The notes: generated by a model not told the origin, from the letters alone. A stretch of DNA of 64,000 bases from Pseudomonas sp. HOU2 (GCF_040729435.1 NZ_CP160398.1:2666001-2730000), one strand, 5' to 3'. Counted from the first letter of the stretch, positions 21,280 to 33,077 are shown. Program-made: numbers and translations.

Positions 21280-22209
21280 ATGGATTTCAAACAACTGCGT
21301 TATTTCGTCGCGGTCTACGAAGAGGGCCATGTCGGCCGCGCTGCCGAACGCCTGTCGATCTCGCAACCGGCGCTGTCGCAGCAGATCCGCCAGCTCGAAC
21401 AGAACCTCGACGTCACGCTGTTCGAGCGCAGCAGCAAGCGCCTGTTGCCGACCCTCGCCGCGCACACGCTGTACAACCACGCCCTGCCACTGCTCGACGG
21501 TTTGCAGCGTGCGCGGGAAGCGCTGGGCAACTTCAAGGGGCAGGCCTTGCGCACGCTGGCGATCGGCGTACTGCAAACCGTGCACACCAGCCTCGTGCCG
21601 CAAATGCTCGAACGGGTACGCAAGGCGCAGCCGCATCTTGTGGTGCAGATCTATGAACTGACGGGCCTGGAGATCGAGCGCCGTTTGCTCAACGGCTCGC
21701 TGGACATCGGCATCAGCTACCTGCCGCCGCGCCAACCGGGGCTGCATGGCGTGATGCTGTATGAAGATGAGCTGACGCTGGTCATCCCGGCGGATCATCC
21801 GCTGCGTGAATTCAAGAAAGTCTCGATGCGGCAGGCTGCGGAATTGCCAATGTTGCTGCTGGGCGAAGAGTTTCAGATCCGGCAGATCTGGCAGGCCCAA
21901 CTGACCAGCCTGGGTCGGCGCCCGCAAGTACAGGCCGAGCTGAACAATATGCTGGGGATTCTCGACAGTCTGCCGCACACCAAACTGGCGACGGTGCTGC
22001 CCGGGCGCTCACAGAGGGAATACGACGAGCAGGATCTGCTGTGGAAGCCGTTGAGCGAACCACGGGTGCCGCTGAAGGTTGGACTGGTATGCCGCGACGT
22101 GCAGCGTCAACAGGCGTCTTTGGCGTTGCTGCGCACATTGCTGGAAGAAGTGATTCAGCGTGAGGACAAACTGCTTAAAGCCACGCCGCCACTGGATCCG
22201 CTGGCCTGA
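21280..22209 (+). CDS. LysR-family transcriptional regulator (CynR-like)
   Basis: 309-aa LysR regulator: N-terminal winged helix (LRYFVAVYEEGHVGRAAERL SISQPALSQQI, about residues 4-60) and a periplasmic-binding-like effector domain (about 90-295). It is divergent from the class III aminotransferase gene across about 170 bp, the usual LysR-target arrangement, so control of that gene is inferred. Confidence 0.92.
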   Translation: MDFKQLRYFVAVYEEGHVGRAAERLSISQPALSQQIRQLEQNLDVTLFERSSKRLLPTLAAHTLYNHALPLLDGLQRAREALGNFKGQALRTLAIGVLQTVHTSLVPQMLERVRKAQPHLVVQIYELTGLEIERRLLNGSLDIGISYLPPRQPGLHGVMLYEDELTLVIPADHPLREFKKVSMRQAAELPMLLLGEEFQIRQIWQAQLTSLGRRPQVQAELNNMLGILDSLPHTKLATVLPGRSQREYDEQDLLWKPLSEPRVPLKVGLVCRDVQRQQASLALLRTLLEEVIQREDKLLKATPPLDPLA

Positions 22210-22232
22210 AAACTTTTCTGCAGGCAAAAGAA

Positions 22233-22255
22233 AACCCCGCCGAAGCGGGGCTTTG
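22233..22255 (+). terminator. Terminator after the LysR gene
   Basis: Stem CCCCGC-CGAA-GCGGGG (22235-22250) with a short CTTTG tail. The T-run is weak but position and loop are typical. Confidence 0.65.
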
Positions 22256-22399
22256 CAGACTGTTTCCCTGACATCCATTTCACTCCGCCATCCTGGCAGA
22301 ATCCTACGTGTCCGTGTTGTTGCTTTGCGCTTCCTGCGCGACGTCCATGAGTTGTAGATTAGCTGTGGATCCAATCCACGCCTATGGGAGAACAGCAGC

Positions 22400-22429
22400 A
22401 CGTCATGTAAGAGAATGCTTACATGACGT
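22400..22429. repeat. Perfect 12-bp inverted repeat downstream of acyl-CoA dehydrogenase
   Basis: ACGTCATGTAAG and CTTACATGACGT flank a 6-nt spacer, ending 8 bp from the 3' end of the minus-strand acyl-CoA dehydrogenase gene. There is no T-run on either strand. It may be a 3' RNA stabiliser, a weak terminator or a protein site. Confidence 0.7.
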
Positions 22430-22436
22430 TACATCA

Positions 22437-24215
<1,779 letters not shown>

Positions 24216-24352
24216 AGCAAACCTCGCAAGATCTAAACAGGTGATTCGTGGAAGAGTGTTTTCGTTGAGGCCGAGTGTACCTCAACAACTTTTGCGACAC
24301 ATAGGGTCAACCGGTGACTGATTTGTTATTTTTGGTCATCGGCATTCAGCGA

Positions 24353-24380
24353 TAAAACAAAGCCCGCAATCAGCGGGCTT
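24353..24380 (-). terminator. Terminator after the diguanylate cyclase gene
   Basis: Stem AGCCCGC / GCGGGCT (24361-24379); on the minus strand it is followed by TTGTTTTAT. It lies 25 bp after the cyclase stop. Confidence 0.8.
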
Positions 24381-24404
24381 TTGAGTGATGAAGCGTGGCT
24401 TGAT

Positions 24405-25694
24405 TCAGCCAGCGGCGCTGTCCATCCGCACCGCGCCGCGACGGTTCTGTCCGAACGCCATGACGCAGTTACGCCCGGCGCCCTTGGCGCTGTACAACGC
24501 CTGGTCGGCGGACTTGAGGACTTCTTCCGGGGTGCGTTGCTCGACGCGCTCGGCAACGCCAATACTGACCGTGACCGATACACTAGAGGCACCGGTTCCG
24601 CCACGACGCTGGCGACCTTGCTGATCGTCCTGCGGGCGGTTCTCCTGATTACGCAACTGGATGTTGTAGGAGGCAATCGACTCGCGGATGACTTCCAGGT
24701 GCGGCATGCACTCTTCGAGGGTTTTGCCCGCAAACACCAAGGCGAATTCTTCACCCCCATAGCGATACGCCCTACCACCACCGCTGATTTTCGACAGCTT
24801 GCTGGCGACCAGTCGCAGTACTTGGTCACCGACGTCATGACCGTGGGTGTCGTTGAATTTCTTGAAGTGATCGACGTCGCTCATCGCCAGCACATAGTTA
24901 CGGCCCAGGCGCTGCATCCGTTCATTGAGCGCACGACGCCCCGGCAGACCGGTGAGTTCATCGCGGAAGGCCATTTGATAGGCTTCATGCGCCACGGCGG
25001 CGGCAATCATCAACATCACCTGACTGCACATGATGTTCAAGGTGAACGGCAGGATGAAGGTTTTCGGCAGCATCCAGAACACCCCGAGCAGGCCGACCAG
25101 TTGTGCTGCATGCAGCGGGCGCGGGTTGCGCCAGTATTGCCAGGCCAACAGCAGGAATGCCGAGAGAAATACCGGATAGGACAGCTGGATCAGGCTCATC
25201 CAGGCGCCGTGCAGCGCCGGCCAGCGAATTTCCGAGAGCCACATCAATAACGCCTGGGGATAACTCTGTTCAAGGCCGAGGGCGACACTGCCGAAGGCCA
25301 GCAACACGGCGAACCGCGCCACCATGTCCTGGAACAGATGCGTGCGTTCCTGCCACGCGGCGAACAGCCCGAACAGCAGCGGCAACAGCAGACAAACAAG
25401 GTGGAACACCACGGCGGCGTCCTCGCGGACTTTGCCGTTGTCGCGGTAGTAGTCGGTCTGGGTGTCGAGCAAGAAGTAGGCGATGTACACCGTGAGCATA
25501 AGAAACAGTTCGCGCTGACGTCGGTAAACCGCACAGTAAGCGCCGCCCAACAGCAGCACCAGAGTCGGCAGCACATTGAACAGGGAAGTGAAGAACACGT
25601 TGAGGTCTTTGACGTACGCAGCCGCCAACCCCGCGAGCAACAACAGCAGTGAAGGTAGAAAATGACTGAAACGTACAGCGGAAGAACGCGGCAA
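24405..25694 (-). CDS. Membrane-bound diguanylate cyclase (GGDEF)
   Basis: 429-aa c-di-GMP synthase. The first ~230 residues form several transmembrane helices; the GGDEF domain follows, with the active variant GGEEF (RYGGEEFALV) and the upstream DVDHFKKFNDTHGHDVGD motif. No RxxD inhibitory site is seen at the usual place. A Gln/Arg/Gly-rich insertion (RPQDDQQGRQRRGGTG) sits inside the domain before VSVTVSIGVA. The start is TTG 25694, with GGAG 8 bp upstream. It lies between two acyl-CoA dehydrogenase genes and is preceded by a CRP/Vfr-like site. Confidence 0.88.
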   Translation of the reverse strand: MPRSSAVRFSHFLPSLLLLLAGLAAAYVKDLNVFFTSLFNVLPTLVLLLGGAYCAVYRRQRELFLMLTVYIAYFLLDTQTDYYRDNGKVREDAAVVFHLVCLLLPLLFGLFAAWQERTHLFQDMVARFAVLLAFGSVALGLEQSYPQALLMWLSEIRWPALHGAWMSLIQLSYPVFLSAFLLLAWQYWRNPRPLHAAQLVGLLGVFWMLPKTFILPFTLNIMCSQVMLMIAAAVAHEAYQMAFRDELTGLPGRRALNERMQRLGRNYVLAMSDVDHFKKFNDTHGHDVGDQVLRLVASKLSKISGGGRAYRYGGEEFALVFAGKTLEECMPHLEVIRESIASYNIQLRNQENRPQDDQQGRQRRGGTGASSVSVTVSIGVAERVEQRTPEEVLKSADQALYSAKGAGRNCVMAFGQNRRGAVRMDSAAG

Positions 25695-25766
25695 GGGTAA
25701 AGCTCCGACCCGTCATATCAAAGAGATGGCATTGTGCCTGCAACGTGGCCAGTTAAGCACACACAA

Positions 25767-25782
25767 TGTGATCCAGATCACA
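25767..25782. promoter_or_regulatory. CRP/Vfr-type binding site upstream of the diguanylate cyclase
   Basis: TGTGATCCAGATCACA matches the CRP/Vfr palindrome TGTGA-N6-TCACA exactly. It lies about 73 bp upstream of the cyclase start, consistent with activation from a promoter at about -41 to -61. Vfr is the CRP orthologue of pseudomonads; binding here is inferred. Confidence 0.7.
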
Positions 25783-25832
25783 CGCAGTCTCTTTAACGGC
25801 AGAAAACCCGGGTTTCTGAGCGATTCGGAAAC

Positions 25833-25866
25833 AAAAAAACCGCTGCCCCCAAGGGAGCAGCGGTTT
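25833..25866 (-). terminator. Terminator of acyl-CoA dehydrogenase gene
   Basis: Minus-strand stem AACCGCTGC / GCAGCGGTT followed by TTTTTGTTT, starting about 20 bp after the stop codon. Confidence 0.88.
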
Positions 25867-25886
25867 TCGTCAGACCACGTTAAGGC

Positions 25887-27692
25887 TTAGTAGCCCAGTG
25901 CGAAGTCTTCTTCTTTCATGTCCATCAGGTTGTTGGCGCCCGACAGCATGGTGGCCACGTGGGTACGGGTACGTGGCAGGATGCGCTGGAAGTAGAAGCG
26001 CGCGGTTTGCAGCTTGGCGGTGTAGAACGCCTCGTCGCTGGTGCCGGCGGCCAGTTTTTCCGCTGCCAGACGCGCCATGTCAGCCCAGAAGTAGGCCAGG
26101 CAGGCGTAACCGGAGTACATCAGGTAATCCACGGAGGCCGCGCCGACTTCTTCGCGATCTTTCATGGCCGCCATACCGACCTTCATGGTCAGCTCGCCCC
26201 ATTCCTTGTTCAGTGCAGCCAGCGGTGCAACGAACTCTTTGACGGCTTCGTTGCCTTCGTTGTTCTGGCAGAACTTGTGGACGATCTTGGTGAAGCCTTT
26301 CAGGGCCTCGCCTTGAGTCATCAGCACTTTGCGGCCCAGCAGGTCGAGTGCCTGAATACCGGTGGTGCCTTCGTACAGCATCGAGATGCGGCTGTCGCGA
26401 ACGTTCTGCTCCATGCCCCACTCGGCGATGAAGCCGTGGCCGCCGTAGATCTGCACGCCGTGGTTGGCGGCTTCGAAACCGACTTCGGTCATGAACGCTT
26501 TGGCGATCGGCGTCATGAAGGCCAGCAGTGCGTCGGCTTTCTTCTTCTCTTCTTCGTCCACGCCGTATTTGACGATGTCGACCTGTTTGGCGGTGAAGTA
26601 CACCATCGCACGGTTGCCTTCGGCGAATGCCTTCATGGTCAACAGCATGCGGCGTACGTCAGGGTGCACGATGATCGGATCAGCGGCTTTGTCCGGCGCT
26701 TTCGGGCCAGTCAGGGAGCGCATTTGCAGACGATCGCGAGCGTATTTCAGGCCGCCCTGGAAGCCGATTTCGGCGTGAGCCAGACCTTGCAGCGCGGTAC
26801 CCAGACGTGCGGTGTTCATGAAGGTGAACATGCAGTTCAGACCTTTGTTCGCCGGGCCGATCAGGAAACCGGTGGCACCGTCGAAGTTCATCACGCAAGT
26901 GGCGTTGCCGTGGATGCCCATCTTGTGTTCCAGCGAACCACAGCTCACTGCGTTGCGCGCACCGATGGTGCCATCGGCGTTCGGCAGGAATTTTGGAACG
27001 ATGAACAGGGAAATGCCTTTGGTGCCAGCCGGAGCGTCCGGCAGGCGGGCCAGTACGATGTGGACGATATTGTCGGCCATGTCGTGTTCACCGGCCGAGA
27101 TGAAGATCTTGGTGCCGGAAACCTTGTAGGAACCGTCGGCCTGAGGTTCGGCCTTGGTGCGCAGCATGCCCAGGTCGGTGCCGCAGTGCGGTTCGGTCAG
27201 GCACATGGTGCCGGTCCACTCGCCGGAGACCAGTTTGGTCAGATAGGCTTCTTGCTGCTCAGGGGTGCCGTGCTCGGAAATGGTGTTCATCGCGCCGTGC
27301 GACAGTCCCGGGTACATGCCCCACGACCAGTTGGCTTCGCCGACCATTTCGCTCACAGCCAGACCCAGCGACTCAGGCAGGCCTTGACCGCCGTGCTCGA
27401 CGTCATGGGCCAGGCTTGGCCAGCCGCCTTCGACGAATTGCTTGTAGGCTTCTTTGAAGCCAGTCGGGGTTTTCACGCCGGACTCGCTCCAGGTGCAGCC
27501 TTCGAGGTCGCCCACGCGGTTCAGCGGTGCCAGTACCTGCTCACAAAACTTGGCGCCTTCTTCGAGAATGGCGTCAACCATGTCCGGCGTTGCTTCGGAG
27601 CAAGCTGGAAGGCTCTGATAGTGCGCTTCGTAACCGAGCAGTTCGTCACGAACGAAGCGAATATCACGCAAGGGGGCCTTGTAGTCAGGCAT
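25887..27692 (-). CDS. Acyl-CoA dehydrogenase, long DmdC-like form (FadE1/PA0506-like)
   Basis: 601-aa paralogue of the enzyme at 22437-24215 with the same domain order. Signature segments are [29 protein letters not shown] and [17 protein letters not shown]. It performs the first beta-oxidation step on acyl-CoA. Its position upstream of the small PA0505-like gene and the bio operon equals that of P. aeruginosa PA0506. Two PsrA-type half-palindromes lie 60-90 bp before its start, which supports control by the fatty acid sensor PsrA. Confidence 0.93.
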   Translation of the reverse strand: MPDYKAPLRDIRFVRDELLGYEAHYQSLPACSEATPDMVDAILEEGAKFCEQVLAPLNRVGDLEGCTWSESGVKTPTGFKEAYKQFVEGGWPSLAHDVEHGGQGLPESLGLAVSEMVGEANWSWGMYPGLSHGAMNTISEHGTPEQQEAYLTKLVSGEWTGTMCLTEPHCGTDLGMLRTKAEPQADGSYKVSGTKIFISAGEHDMADNIVHIVLARLPDAPAGTKGISLFIVPKFLPNADGTIGARNAVSCGSLEHKMGIHGNATCVMNFDGATGFLIGPANKGLNCMFTFMNTARLGTALQGLAHAEIGFQGGLKYARDRLQMRSLTGPKAPDKAADPIIVHPDVRRMLLTMKAFAEGNRAMVYFTAKQVDIVKYGVDEEEKKKADALLAFMTPIAKAFMTEVGFEAANHGVQIYGGHGFIAEWGMEQNVRDSRISMLYEGTTGIQALDLLGRKVLMTQGEALKGFTKIVHKFCQNNEGNEAVKEFVAPLAALNKEWGELTMKVGMAAMKDREEVGAASVDYLMYSGYACLAYFWADMARLAAEKLAAGTSDEAFYTAKLQTARFYFQRILPRTRTHVATMLSGANNLMDMKEEDFALGY

Positions 27693-27753
27693 AGCGATAA
27701 ACCTCTGCTGATGTAACCGGGAATGAACGACCGCATTGATTTGTTGTGACGGT

Positions 27754-27780
27754 CAAACAGTTGTTTGAAACATACGTTTA
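27754..27780. promoter_or_regulatory. Tandem PsrA-type operators upstream of acyl-CoA dehydrogenase
   Basis: CAAAC-AGTT-GTTTG (27754-27767) is a perfect match to the PsrA motif G/CAAAC-N2-4-GTTTG/C. It is followed without gap by GAAAC-ATAC-GTTTA (27767-27780), one mismatch. PsrA represses fatty acid oxidation genes until long-chain acyl ligands bind; the target here would be the gene starting at 27692. Confidence 0.72.
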
Positions 27781-27916
27781 CGCCGAAATCTTGTCAAGCG
27801 TCGATCTTTTGCCGTTCGTCATCGGCTCTTTCAAATCCCGGACACAGCAACCTGCCATGAACCGCGGAGCAGCATGGGCGATAGAAAAAGATTAGTTGAG
27901 GGAGAAGGACTTACAA

Positions 27917-27946
27917 CGAAAAACGCCGCGACAGTGCGCGGCGTTC
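27917..27946 (-). terminator. Terminator after the small PA0505-like gene
   Basis: Minus-strand stem AACGCCGCG / CGCGGCGTT with loop CACTGT, followed by TTTCG; 23 bp after the stop. Confidence 0.82.
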
Positions 27947-27968
27947 GGTAAACGGTGATCGTGAAAAG

Positions 27969-28265
27969 TCAGGCAAACGTATCGATGATCGTACCGAGCA
28001 TTTCATCGGAAGCCTTGGCGACCTTGGTGCCCAGCTCCACCTGAAACTTGCCTTGAGCCATCTCGGCCATCGCACTGCCCGGATCCATCTGCTGGCTGCG
28101 GTCGATACCACGCAGACGATCAACCTGCGCTTCGGAAGACTGGCTGGTGACCGAGCGTTCGATGGTGTTGTTGGCGATCTGGCTGGCCGCCTGATCAACA
28201 CGATTCTGCCCGGTCTGAATGGTACTCAAACCCGCATAAAAAGCTGTGTTACCGGAGATTTCCAT
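27969..28265 (-). CDS. Conserved small protein with flagellar rod/hook-like N-terminal helix
   Basis: 98 aa, start ATG 28265 (MEISGNTAFYAGLS). Position corresponds to P. aeruginosa PA0505, a conserved hypothetical. The N-terminal segment GLSTIQTGQNRVDQAASQIANNTIE resembles, in pattern, the D0 helix of flagellar rod and hook proteins (a heptad-type helix ending in IAN-N-T). It lacks their later GY box and is far shorter. No enzymatic motif is seen; function unknown. Confidence 0.7.
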   Translation of the reverse strand: MEISGNTAFYAGLSTIQTGQNRVDQAASQIANNTIERSVTSQSSEAQVDRLRGIDRSQQMDPGSAMAEMAQGKFQVELGTKVAKASDEMLGTIIDTFA

Positions 28266-28373
28266 GGGAGTTCTCATCCTTGGGAAGGATCAATGGCTGC
28301 CATTGAAGCAGAGGCGTCAGAAAAACACCCGTCAAAAATACTGATGGCACAGTGCCCTGTCATAGCAAAAGCA

Positions 28374-29054
28374 TTAATCCAGCAGATCGAGTTGCAAGTG
28401 GGCAGCCACCGCTTCGGCACTGAGCGCCTTGAGTTTCGGCACGCGCCCCAGACAAGGCGCCGGCAGCCGTTCGGCCAGCGTCGCCAGATTCTCTTCCAGC
28501 CGCGAGGTCTTTGGATCAATGATATTGGCCACCCAACCGGCCAGTTGCAGACCATCACGGGCAATTGCCTCGGCCGTCAGCAAGGCATGACTGATACAGC
28601 CCAGCCGCACGCCCACCACCAGAATCACCGGCAGCTTCAGCGCGATGGCCAGATCCGACAGATTGTCCTGATCCGCCAGCGGCACCCGCCAGCCCCCCGC
28701 GCCTTCAATCAAGGTGAAATCGGCATTGAGCGCCAGAATTTCGCGCATCGGCGCCAGCAGCGATTGCACCGTCAACGCGACACCGGCCTCACGCGCTGCC
28801 AGATGCGGCGCGATGGCTGGCTCGAAAGCTACCGGATTGACCTGTTGATAAGTCAGCGGCACCGAGCTTTCGGCCAGCAGCGCCAGCGCATCGGCATTGC
28901 GCAAGCCCTTGGGCGTCACTTCACAGCCCGACGCCACCGGTTTGCCTGCCGCCGTACTCAGCCCGGCAGAGCGCGCAGCATGCAGCAACCCGGCAGCCAC
29001 TGTGGTCTTGCCGACATCGGTGTCAGTCCCGGTGATGAAATAGGCTGCGCTCAT
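28374..29054 (-). CDS. bioD: Dethiobiotin synthetase BioD
   Basis: 226-aa ATP-dependent enzyme that closes the ureido ring of dethiobiotin from 7,8-diaminopelargonate and CO2. P-loop [10 protein letters not shown] is at residues 9-18, and the second motif [12 protein letters not shown] is present. ATG 29054 overlaps the bioC stop (ATGA). Last gene of bioB-F-H-C-D. Confidence 0.97.
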   Translation of the reverse strand: MSAAYFITGTDTDVGKTTVAAGLLHAARSAGLSTAAGKPVASGCEVTPKGLRNADALALLAESSVPLTYQQVNPVAFEPAIAPHLAAREAGVALTVQSLLAPMREILALNADFTLIEGAGGWRVPLADQDNLSDLAIALKLPVILVVGVRLGCISHALLTAEAIARDGLQLAGWVANIIDPKTSRLEENLATLAERLPAPCLGRVPKLKALSAEAVAAHLQLDLLD

Positions 29055-29863
29055 AAGGGTTTCTCCAACACGGCGTAGACCACCTGGTAAGTTGCCGGCA
29101 ATCCCGGAGTCTGACGGAACTGCTCGTAAGCCTCGACCAGAGCGAGAATCCGCTCGCGTCCGGTCAAGCCACCTGGCCGACCGGGGTTGAGATTGTGCGC
29201 ACCGAGCGCCTTGAGTTCGTGGGTCAGGCTGCGCACATCCGGGTAGTGCAGCACATGCGCCTGATTCTGCAGACTCAGCGCACGCAAGCCACTTTCGGCA
29301 CACAACTGCTCATACCGGGCGAATTCGCGGAAGCGGTTGACGTGCACCAGGCCATCGACCTGCCGCCAGCTGTCACGCAATTCGTACAGCGTCCCGACAC
29401 AAAGACTAGCAAACGCGAAAATCCCGCCGGGTTTCAGTACACGCAGTGCTTCACTGAGCACCGATTCGAAGTCCGCGCACCACTGTACGGCGAGGCTGGA
29501 GAAGATCAGATCACAGGTCGCGTCCCGCAGCGGCAGGCGCTCGGCATCACCGGCGATGAAATGCTGCGCACCGCCCAATGGCCGTGCGTGGTTGAGCATG
29601 CCCTCGGCGATATCCAGCGCCAGCCCCTGACCCTCGGCAAATCGCTCGGCCAGTGCGCGAGTGAAGTAACCGGTGCCGCAGCCCAGATCCAGCCAACGCG
29701 ACGGCACAAAATCCGCCGGCAAACGCTGCAACAACTGCGAACCAACATCACGCTGCAACTCGGCAACGCTGTCATAGCTGGCCGCTGCGCGCGAGAACGA
29801 GGCCGCCACCTGGCGCTTGTCGGGCAAGCCACCAGGCAGCGCAACAAAAGACAAATCAGTCAT
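29051..29863 (-). CDS. bioC: Malonyl-ACP O-methyltransferase BioC
   Basis: 270-aa SAM-dependent methyltransferase that starts pimeloyl synthesis by methylating malonyl-ACP. SAM motif I DLGCGTG is at residues 59-65, and the BioC-typical SSLAVQWC segment follows. The start is ATG 29863, which overlaps the bioH 3' end by 8 bp. Confidence 0.96.
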   Translation of the reverse strand: MTDLSFVALPGGLPDKRQVAASFSRAAASYDSVAELQRDVGSQLLQRLPADFVPSRWLDLGCGTGYFTRALAERFAEGQGLALDIAEGMLNHARPLGGAQHFIAGDAERLPLRDATCDLIFSSLAVQWCADFESVLSEALRVLKPGGIFAFASLCVGTLYELRDSWRQVDGLVHVNRFREFARYEQLCAESGLRALSLQNQAHVLHYPDVRSLTHELKALGAHNLNPGRPGGLTGRERILALVEAYEQFRQTPGLPATYQVVYAVLEKPL

Positions 29864-30587
29864 CACCGCACTCGTGTAGAAAAGCCTGGATCGCACCCGC
29901 CACGCCATGGGGGTCTTCCAGAAGAAATGCATGGCTGGCCTGTTCGATCAGACCAATTTCGATATCCGGCAACAGCGCAAACAACGCCCCCGCCGCTTCC
30001 GCCGGCACCAGACCGTCCTGCCCGGCGAACAGGTGCAACTGCGGGCCACGAAACGCCTGCAACGCTTCACGGGTATCGAGTTGTGCGAGCAGTTCCAGTC
30101 CGGCCATCAAGGTCTCGGGTGCCGCATTCGGCGCACCGCCTGACAGCAGCCGCGACAAGCCGCGCGGATCTTGCGCGCCCTGGGCACACAACAGCGAGAA
30201 ACGCTTGAGGGTTATCCGCGGATCTATCTGGCAGCCGGCGAGAAACGCATCGAACGTCTCGCCGGGCATCGCACTCGGCCACTGCTCGTGAGCAACGAAG
30301 GACGGATTGCTCGCCAGTGTCAGCAGACCGCAACAACGCTCGCCGCGCCGTACCGCCAATTCAGAGGCAAGCATGCCGCCCAGCGACCAGCCGCCCAGCC
30401 ACACGTCCTGAGCGATACGTTCATCGAGTTCGTCGAGCCAGTCCTGCAAGTCGCTGGAATCAAGTTCCGGCAACGGTTCGATCTCGACATGCAGATGTTC
30501 ATCGAGCCCCCGCAACGCCGCGGCCAGAGGCTCCAGCGGCGAAATACCGAGGCCCCAGCCGGGCAGCAGAATCAGGCGATCACGCAT
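29856..30587 (-). CDS. bioH: Pimeloyl-ACP methyl ester esterase BioH
   Basis: 243-aa alpha/beta hydrolase that removes the methyl group from pimeloyl-ACP methyl ester. The nucleophile is Ser68 (GGWSLGG), the acid Asp lies in AGQDGLVP and the His in QASHAFL. It overlaps bioF by 8 bp upstream and bioC downstream, so the operon is tightly coupled. Confidence 0.94.
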   Translation of the reverse strand: MRDRLILLPGWGLGISPLEPLAAALRGLDEHLHVEIEPLPELDSSDLQDWLDELDERIAQDVWLGGWSLGGMLASELAVRRGERCCGLLTLASNPSFVAHEQWPSAMPGETFDAFLAGCQIDPRITLKRFSLLCAQGAQDPRGLSRLLSGGAPNAAPETLMAGLELLAQLDTREALQAFRGPQLHLFAGQDGLVPAEAAGALFALLPDIEIGLIEQASHAFLLEDPHGVAGAIQAFLHECGDD

Positions 30588-31758
30588 GGCTTGGCTCCGA
30601 CGACAGTTGGGCGAAACAATCGGCCAGTCCTTCCAACAATAGCTGCACCTGCGCTTCGCTGTGGGCGGCGGTCAGGGTCACGCGCAGGCGTGCACTACCC
30701 GCCGGGACGGTAGGCGGACGGATTGCCGTGACCATCAAGCCGCGCTCGCGCAGCATCCGCGACAGGCGCACGGCGCGACCGGCGTCGCCGATCAGGATCG
30801 GCTGGATCGGGGTGAAGCTGTCCATCAGTTGCAGACCGATCTGCTCGGCGCCGTGGCGGAACTGGCGGATCAGCGTCTGCAAATGTTCACGACGCCAGTG
30901 TTCGCTGCGCAGCAATTCCAGACTTTTCAGCGTCGCGCAGGCCAGCGCCGGCGGCTGGCTGGTGGTGTAGATGTACGGGCGGGCGAACTGGATCAGGCTT
31001 TCGATCAGCTCTTCGCTACCAGCGACGAAGGCACCCGCAGTGCCGAACGCCTTGCCGAGGGTACCGACCAGCACCGGCACATCGTCCTGACTCAAGCCGA
31101 AATGCTCGACGATCCCGCCGCCAGTGGCGCCCAACGCGCCGAAGCCATGGGCATCATCGACCATCAGCCACGCGCCTTTGGCCTTGGCCTCGCGGGCCAG
31201 CGCCGGCAGGTCGGCAAGATCGCCGTCCATGCTGAACACGCCGTCGGTGACCACCAGCGTATTGCCGGTGGCTTTCTCCAGGCGCCTGGCCAGGCTGTCG
31301 GCGTCATTGTGCAGGTAACGATTGAACCGCGCGCCGGACAGCAGACCGGCATCCAGCAACGAGGCGTGATTGAGCCGGTCTTCCAGCACCGTATCGCCCT
31401 GCCCGACCAGCGCCGTGACCGCGCCAAGGTTGGCCATGTAGCCGGTAGTGAACAACAGCGCACGCGGCCGGCCCGTAAGATCGGCCAATGCTTCTTCCAG
31501 CGCATGGTGCGGGCCGCTGTGACCGATCACCAGATGCGACGCCCCGCCACCGACACCCCAGCGCTCGGCACCGGCGCGCCAGGCTTCGATCACCTGCGGG
31601 TGATTGGCCAGGCCCAGATAGTCGTTGTTGCAGAACGCCAGCAACGGCTGCCCGTCAACCACCACTTCAGGCCCCTGCGGGGACTCGAGCAGCGGCCGCT
31701 GGCGATAGAGATTTTCGGCACGGCGGGCAGCAAGGCGTGCGGCGAGATCGAAAGACAT
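30580..31758 (-). CDS. bioF: 8-amino-7-oxononanoate synthase BioF
   Basis: 392-aa PLP enzyme joining pimeloyl-ACP and alanine. The PLP lysine is in [12 protein letters not shown]; the family N-terminal segment [13 protein letters not shown] is present. The start is ATG 31758 ([17 protein letters not shown]). A type A REP pair separates it from bioB. Confidence 0.96.
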   Translation of the reverse strand: MSFDLAARLAARRAENLYRQRPLLESPQGPEVVVDGQPLLAFCNNDYLGLANHPQVIEAWRAGAERWGVGGGASHLVIGHSGPHHALEEALADLTGRPRALLFTTGYMANLGAVTALVGQGDTVLEDRLNHASLLDAGLLSGARFNRYLHNDADSLARRLEKATGNTLVVTDGVFSMDGDLADLPALAREAKAKGAWLMVDDAHGFGALGATGGGIVEHFGLSQDDVPVLVGTLGKAFGTAGAFVAGSEELIESLIQFARPYIYTTSQPPALACATLKSLELLRSEHWRREHLQTLIRQFRHGAEQIGLQLMDSFTPIQPILIGDAGRAVRLSRMLRERGLMVTAIRPPTVPAGSARLRVTLTAAHSEAQVQLLLEGLADCFAQLSSEPSHA

Positions 31759-31802
31759 GCAGGCCTCGACAGTCAGATCAGATGAATCAAGACGGACACA
31801 GA

Positions 31803-31898
31803 CCCTGTGGGAGCTGGCTTGCCAGCGATGACGGTGGCACATTCAACATAGATGTCGACAGCCAGTGCGCTATCGCTGGCAAGCCAGCTCCCACAGGG
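31803..31898. repeat. REP pair, type A, inside the bio operon
   Basis: Inverted pair beginning CCCTGTGGGAGCTGGCTTGC and ending with its reverse complement, between bioB and bioF. Confidence 0.9.
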
Positions 31899-31918
31899 TT
31901 TTGCATCGCATCAAAAAC

Positions 31919-32974
31919 TTAGATGGCAGCGTTATAGAACTGCTCGCTGCTCTTCTGCTCCACCAGCGCCTGCTCGATCGCGGCCTGATGCACTTCATCG
32001 GCATGCTCTTCGCGTGCTTCCGGCTGAATGCCAAGGCGCGCGAACAGTTGCATGTCCTTGTCGGCCTGCGGGTTGGCAGTGGTCAGCAGTTTGTCGCCGT
32101 AGAAAATCGAGTTGGCACCGGCGAAGAACGCCAACGCCTGCATCTGCTCGTTCATCGCTTCACGGCCGGCGGACAGGCGCACATGGGACTGCGGCATGAG
32201 GATGCGCGCGACAGCGAGCATGCGGATGAAGTCGAACGGGTCGATGTCTTCGGCGTTTTCCAGCGGCGTGCCGGCGACTTTCACCAGCATGTTGATCGGC
32301 ACCGATTCCGGATGCTCCGGCAGGTTGGCCAACTGGATCAGCAGATTGGCGCGATCGTCCAGCGACTCGCCCATGCCGAGAATGCCGCCGGAGCAGATCT
32401 TCATTCCCGACTCGCGCACGTAGGCCAAGGTCTGCAGGCGCTCGCTGTAGGTGCGGGTGGTGATGATGCTGCCGTAGAACTCCGGCGAGGTGTCGAGGTT
32501 GTGGTTGTAGTAATCAAGGCCAGCCTTGGCCAGCGCTTCGGTCTGTTCCTGATCGAGACGACCGAGGGTCATGCAGGTTTCCAGGCCCATGGCTTTCACG
32601 CCTTCGACCATCTTCAGCACATACGGCATGTCTTTGGCCGACGGGTGCTTCCACGCCGCCCCCATGCAGAAACGGGTCGAGCCGATGGCCTTGGCGCGGG
32701 CAGCCTCTTCGAGGACTTTCTGCACTTCCATCAGCTTTTCTTTTTCCAGGCCGGTGTTGTAGTGACCGGACTGCGGGCAGTACTTGCAGTCTTCCGGGCA
32801 GGCACCGGTCTTGATCGACAGCAGCGTGGAAACCTGCACGCGGTTGGCGTTGAAATGTGCGCGGTGCACAGTCTGCGCCTGGAACAGCAAGTCGTTGAAT
32901 GGCTGTACGAAGAGCGCTTTGACTTCGGCTAAAGACCAGTCGTGACGCAGGGTGGCAGAGGTGCTGGCGCTCAT
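31919..32974 (-). CDS. bioB: Biotin synthase BioB
   Basis: 351-aa radical SAM enzyme inserting sulfur into dethiobiotin. Radical SAM cysteines are C59-x3-C63-x2-C66 (CPEDCKYC). The [2Fe-2S]-binding cysteines and Arg occur in FCMGAA, TCMTLG and [11 protein letters not shown] 32974 begins [14 protein letters not shown]. Its promoter and a BirA-type operator lie upstream at 33049-33103, overlapping the start of comF. Confidence 0.97.
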   Translation of the reverse strand: MSASTSATLRHDWSLAEVKALFVQPFNDLLFQAQTVHRAHFNANRVQVSTLLSIKTGACPEDCKYCPQSGHYNTGLEKEKLMEVQKVLEEAARAKAIGSTRFCMGAAWKHPSAKDMPYVLKMVEGVKAMGLETCMTLGRLDQEQTEALAKAGLDYYNHNLDTSPEFYGSIITTRTYSERLQTLAYVRESGMKICSGGILGMGESLDDRANLLIQLANLPEHPESVPINMLVKVAGTPLENAEDIDPFDFIRMLAVARILMPQSHVRLSAGREAMNEQMQALAFFAGANSIFYGDKLLTTANPQADKDMQLFARLGIQPEAREEHADEVHQAAIEQALVEQKSSEQFYNAAI

Positions 32975-33048
32975 GGGCAGTTCCTTGGTTATGCTTGGCT
33001 GGCGCCTGCGGGAACTGAATACCCACAGGCGCGACACGGATGTTCGGC

Positions 33049-33077
33049 ATATTTAAGGAAGAGCCATGCGCTGTCAA
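33049..33077 (-). promoter_or_regulatory. Sigma-70 promoter for bioB
   Basis: On the minus strand a perfect TTGACA (forward 33072-33077) is followed after 17 bp by AAATAT (forward 33049-33054), about 75 bp upstream of the bioB start. The -35 box lies inside the BirA-type operator. Confidence 0.6.
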
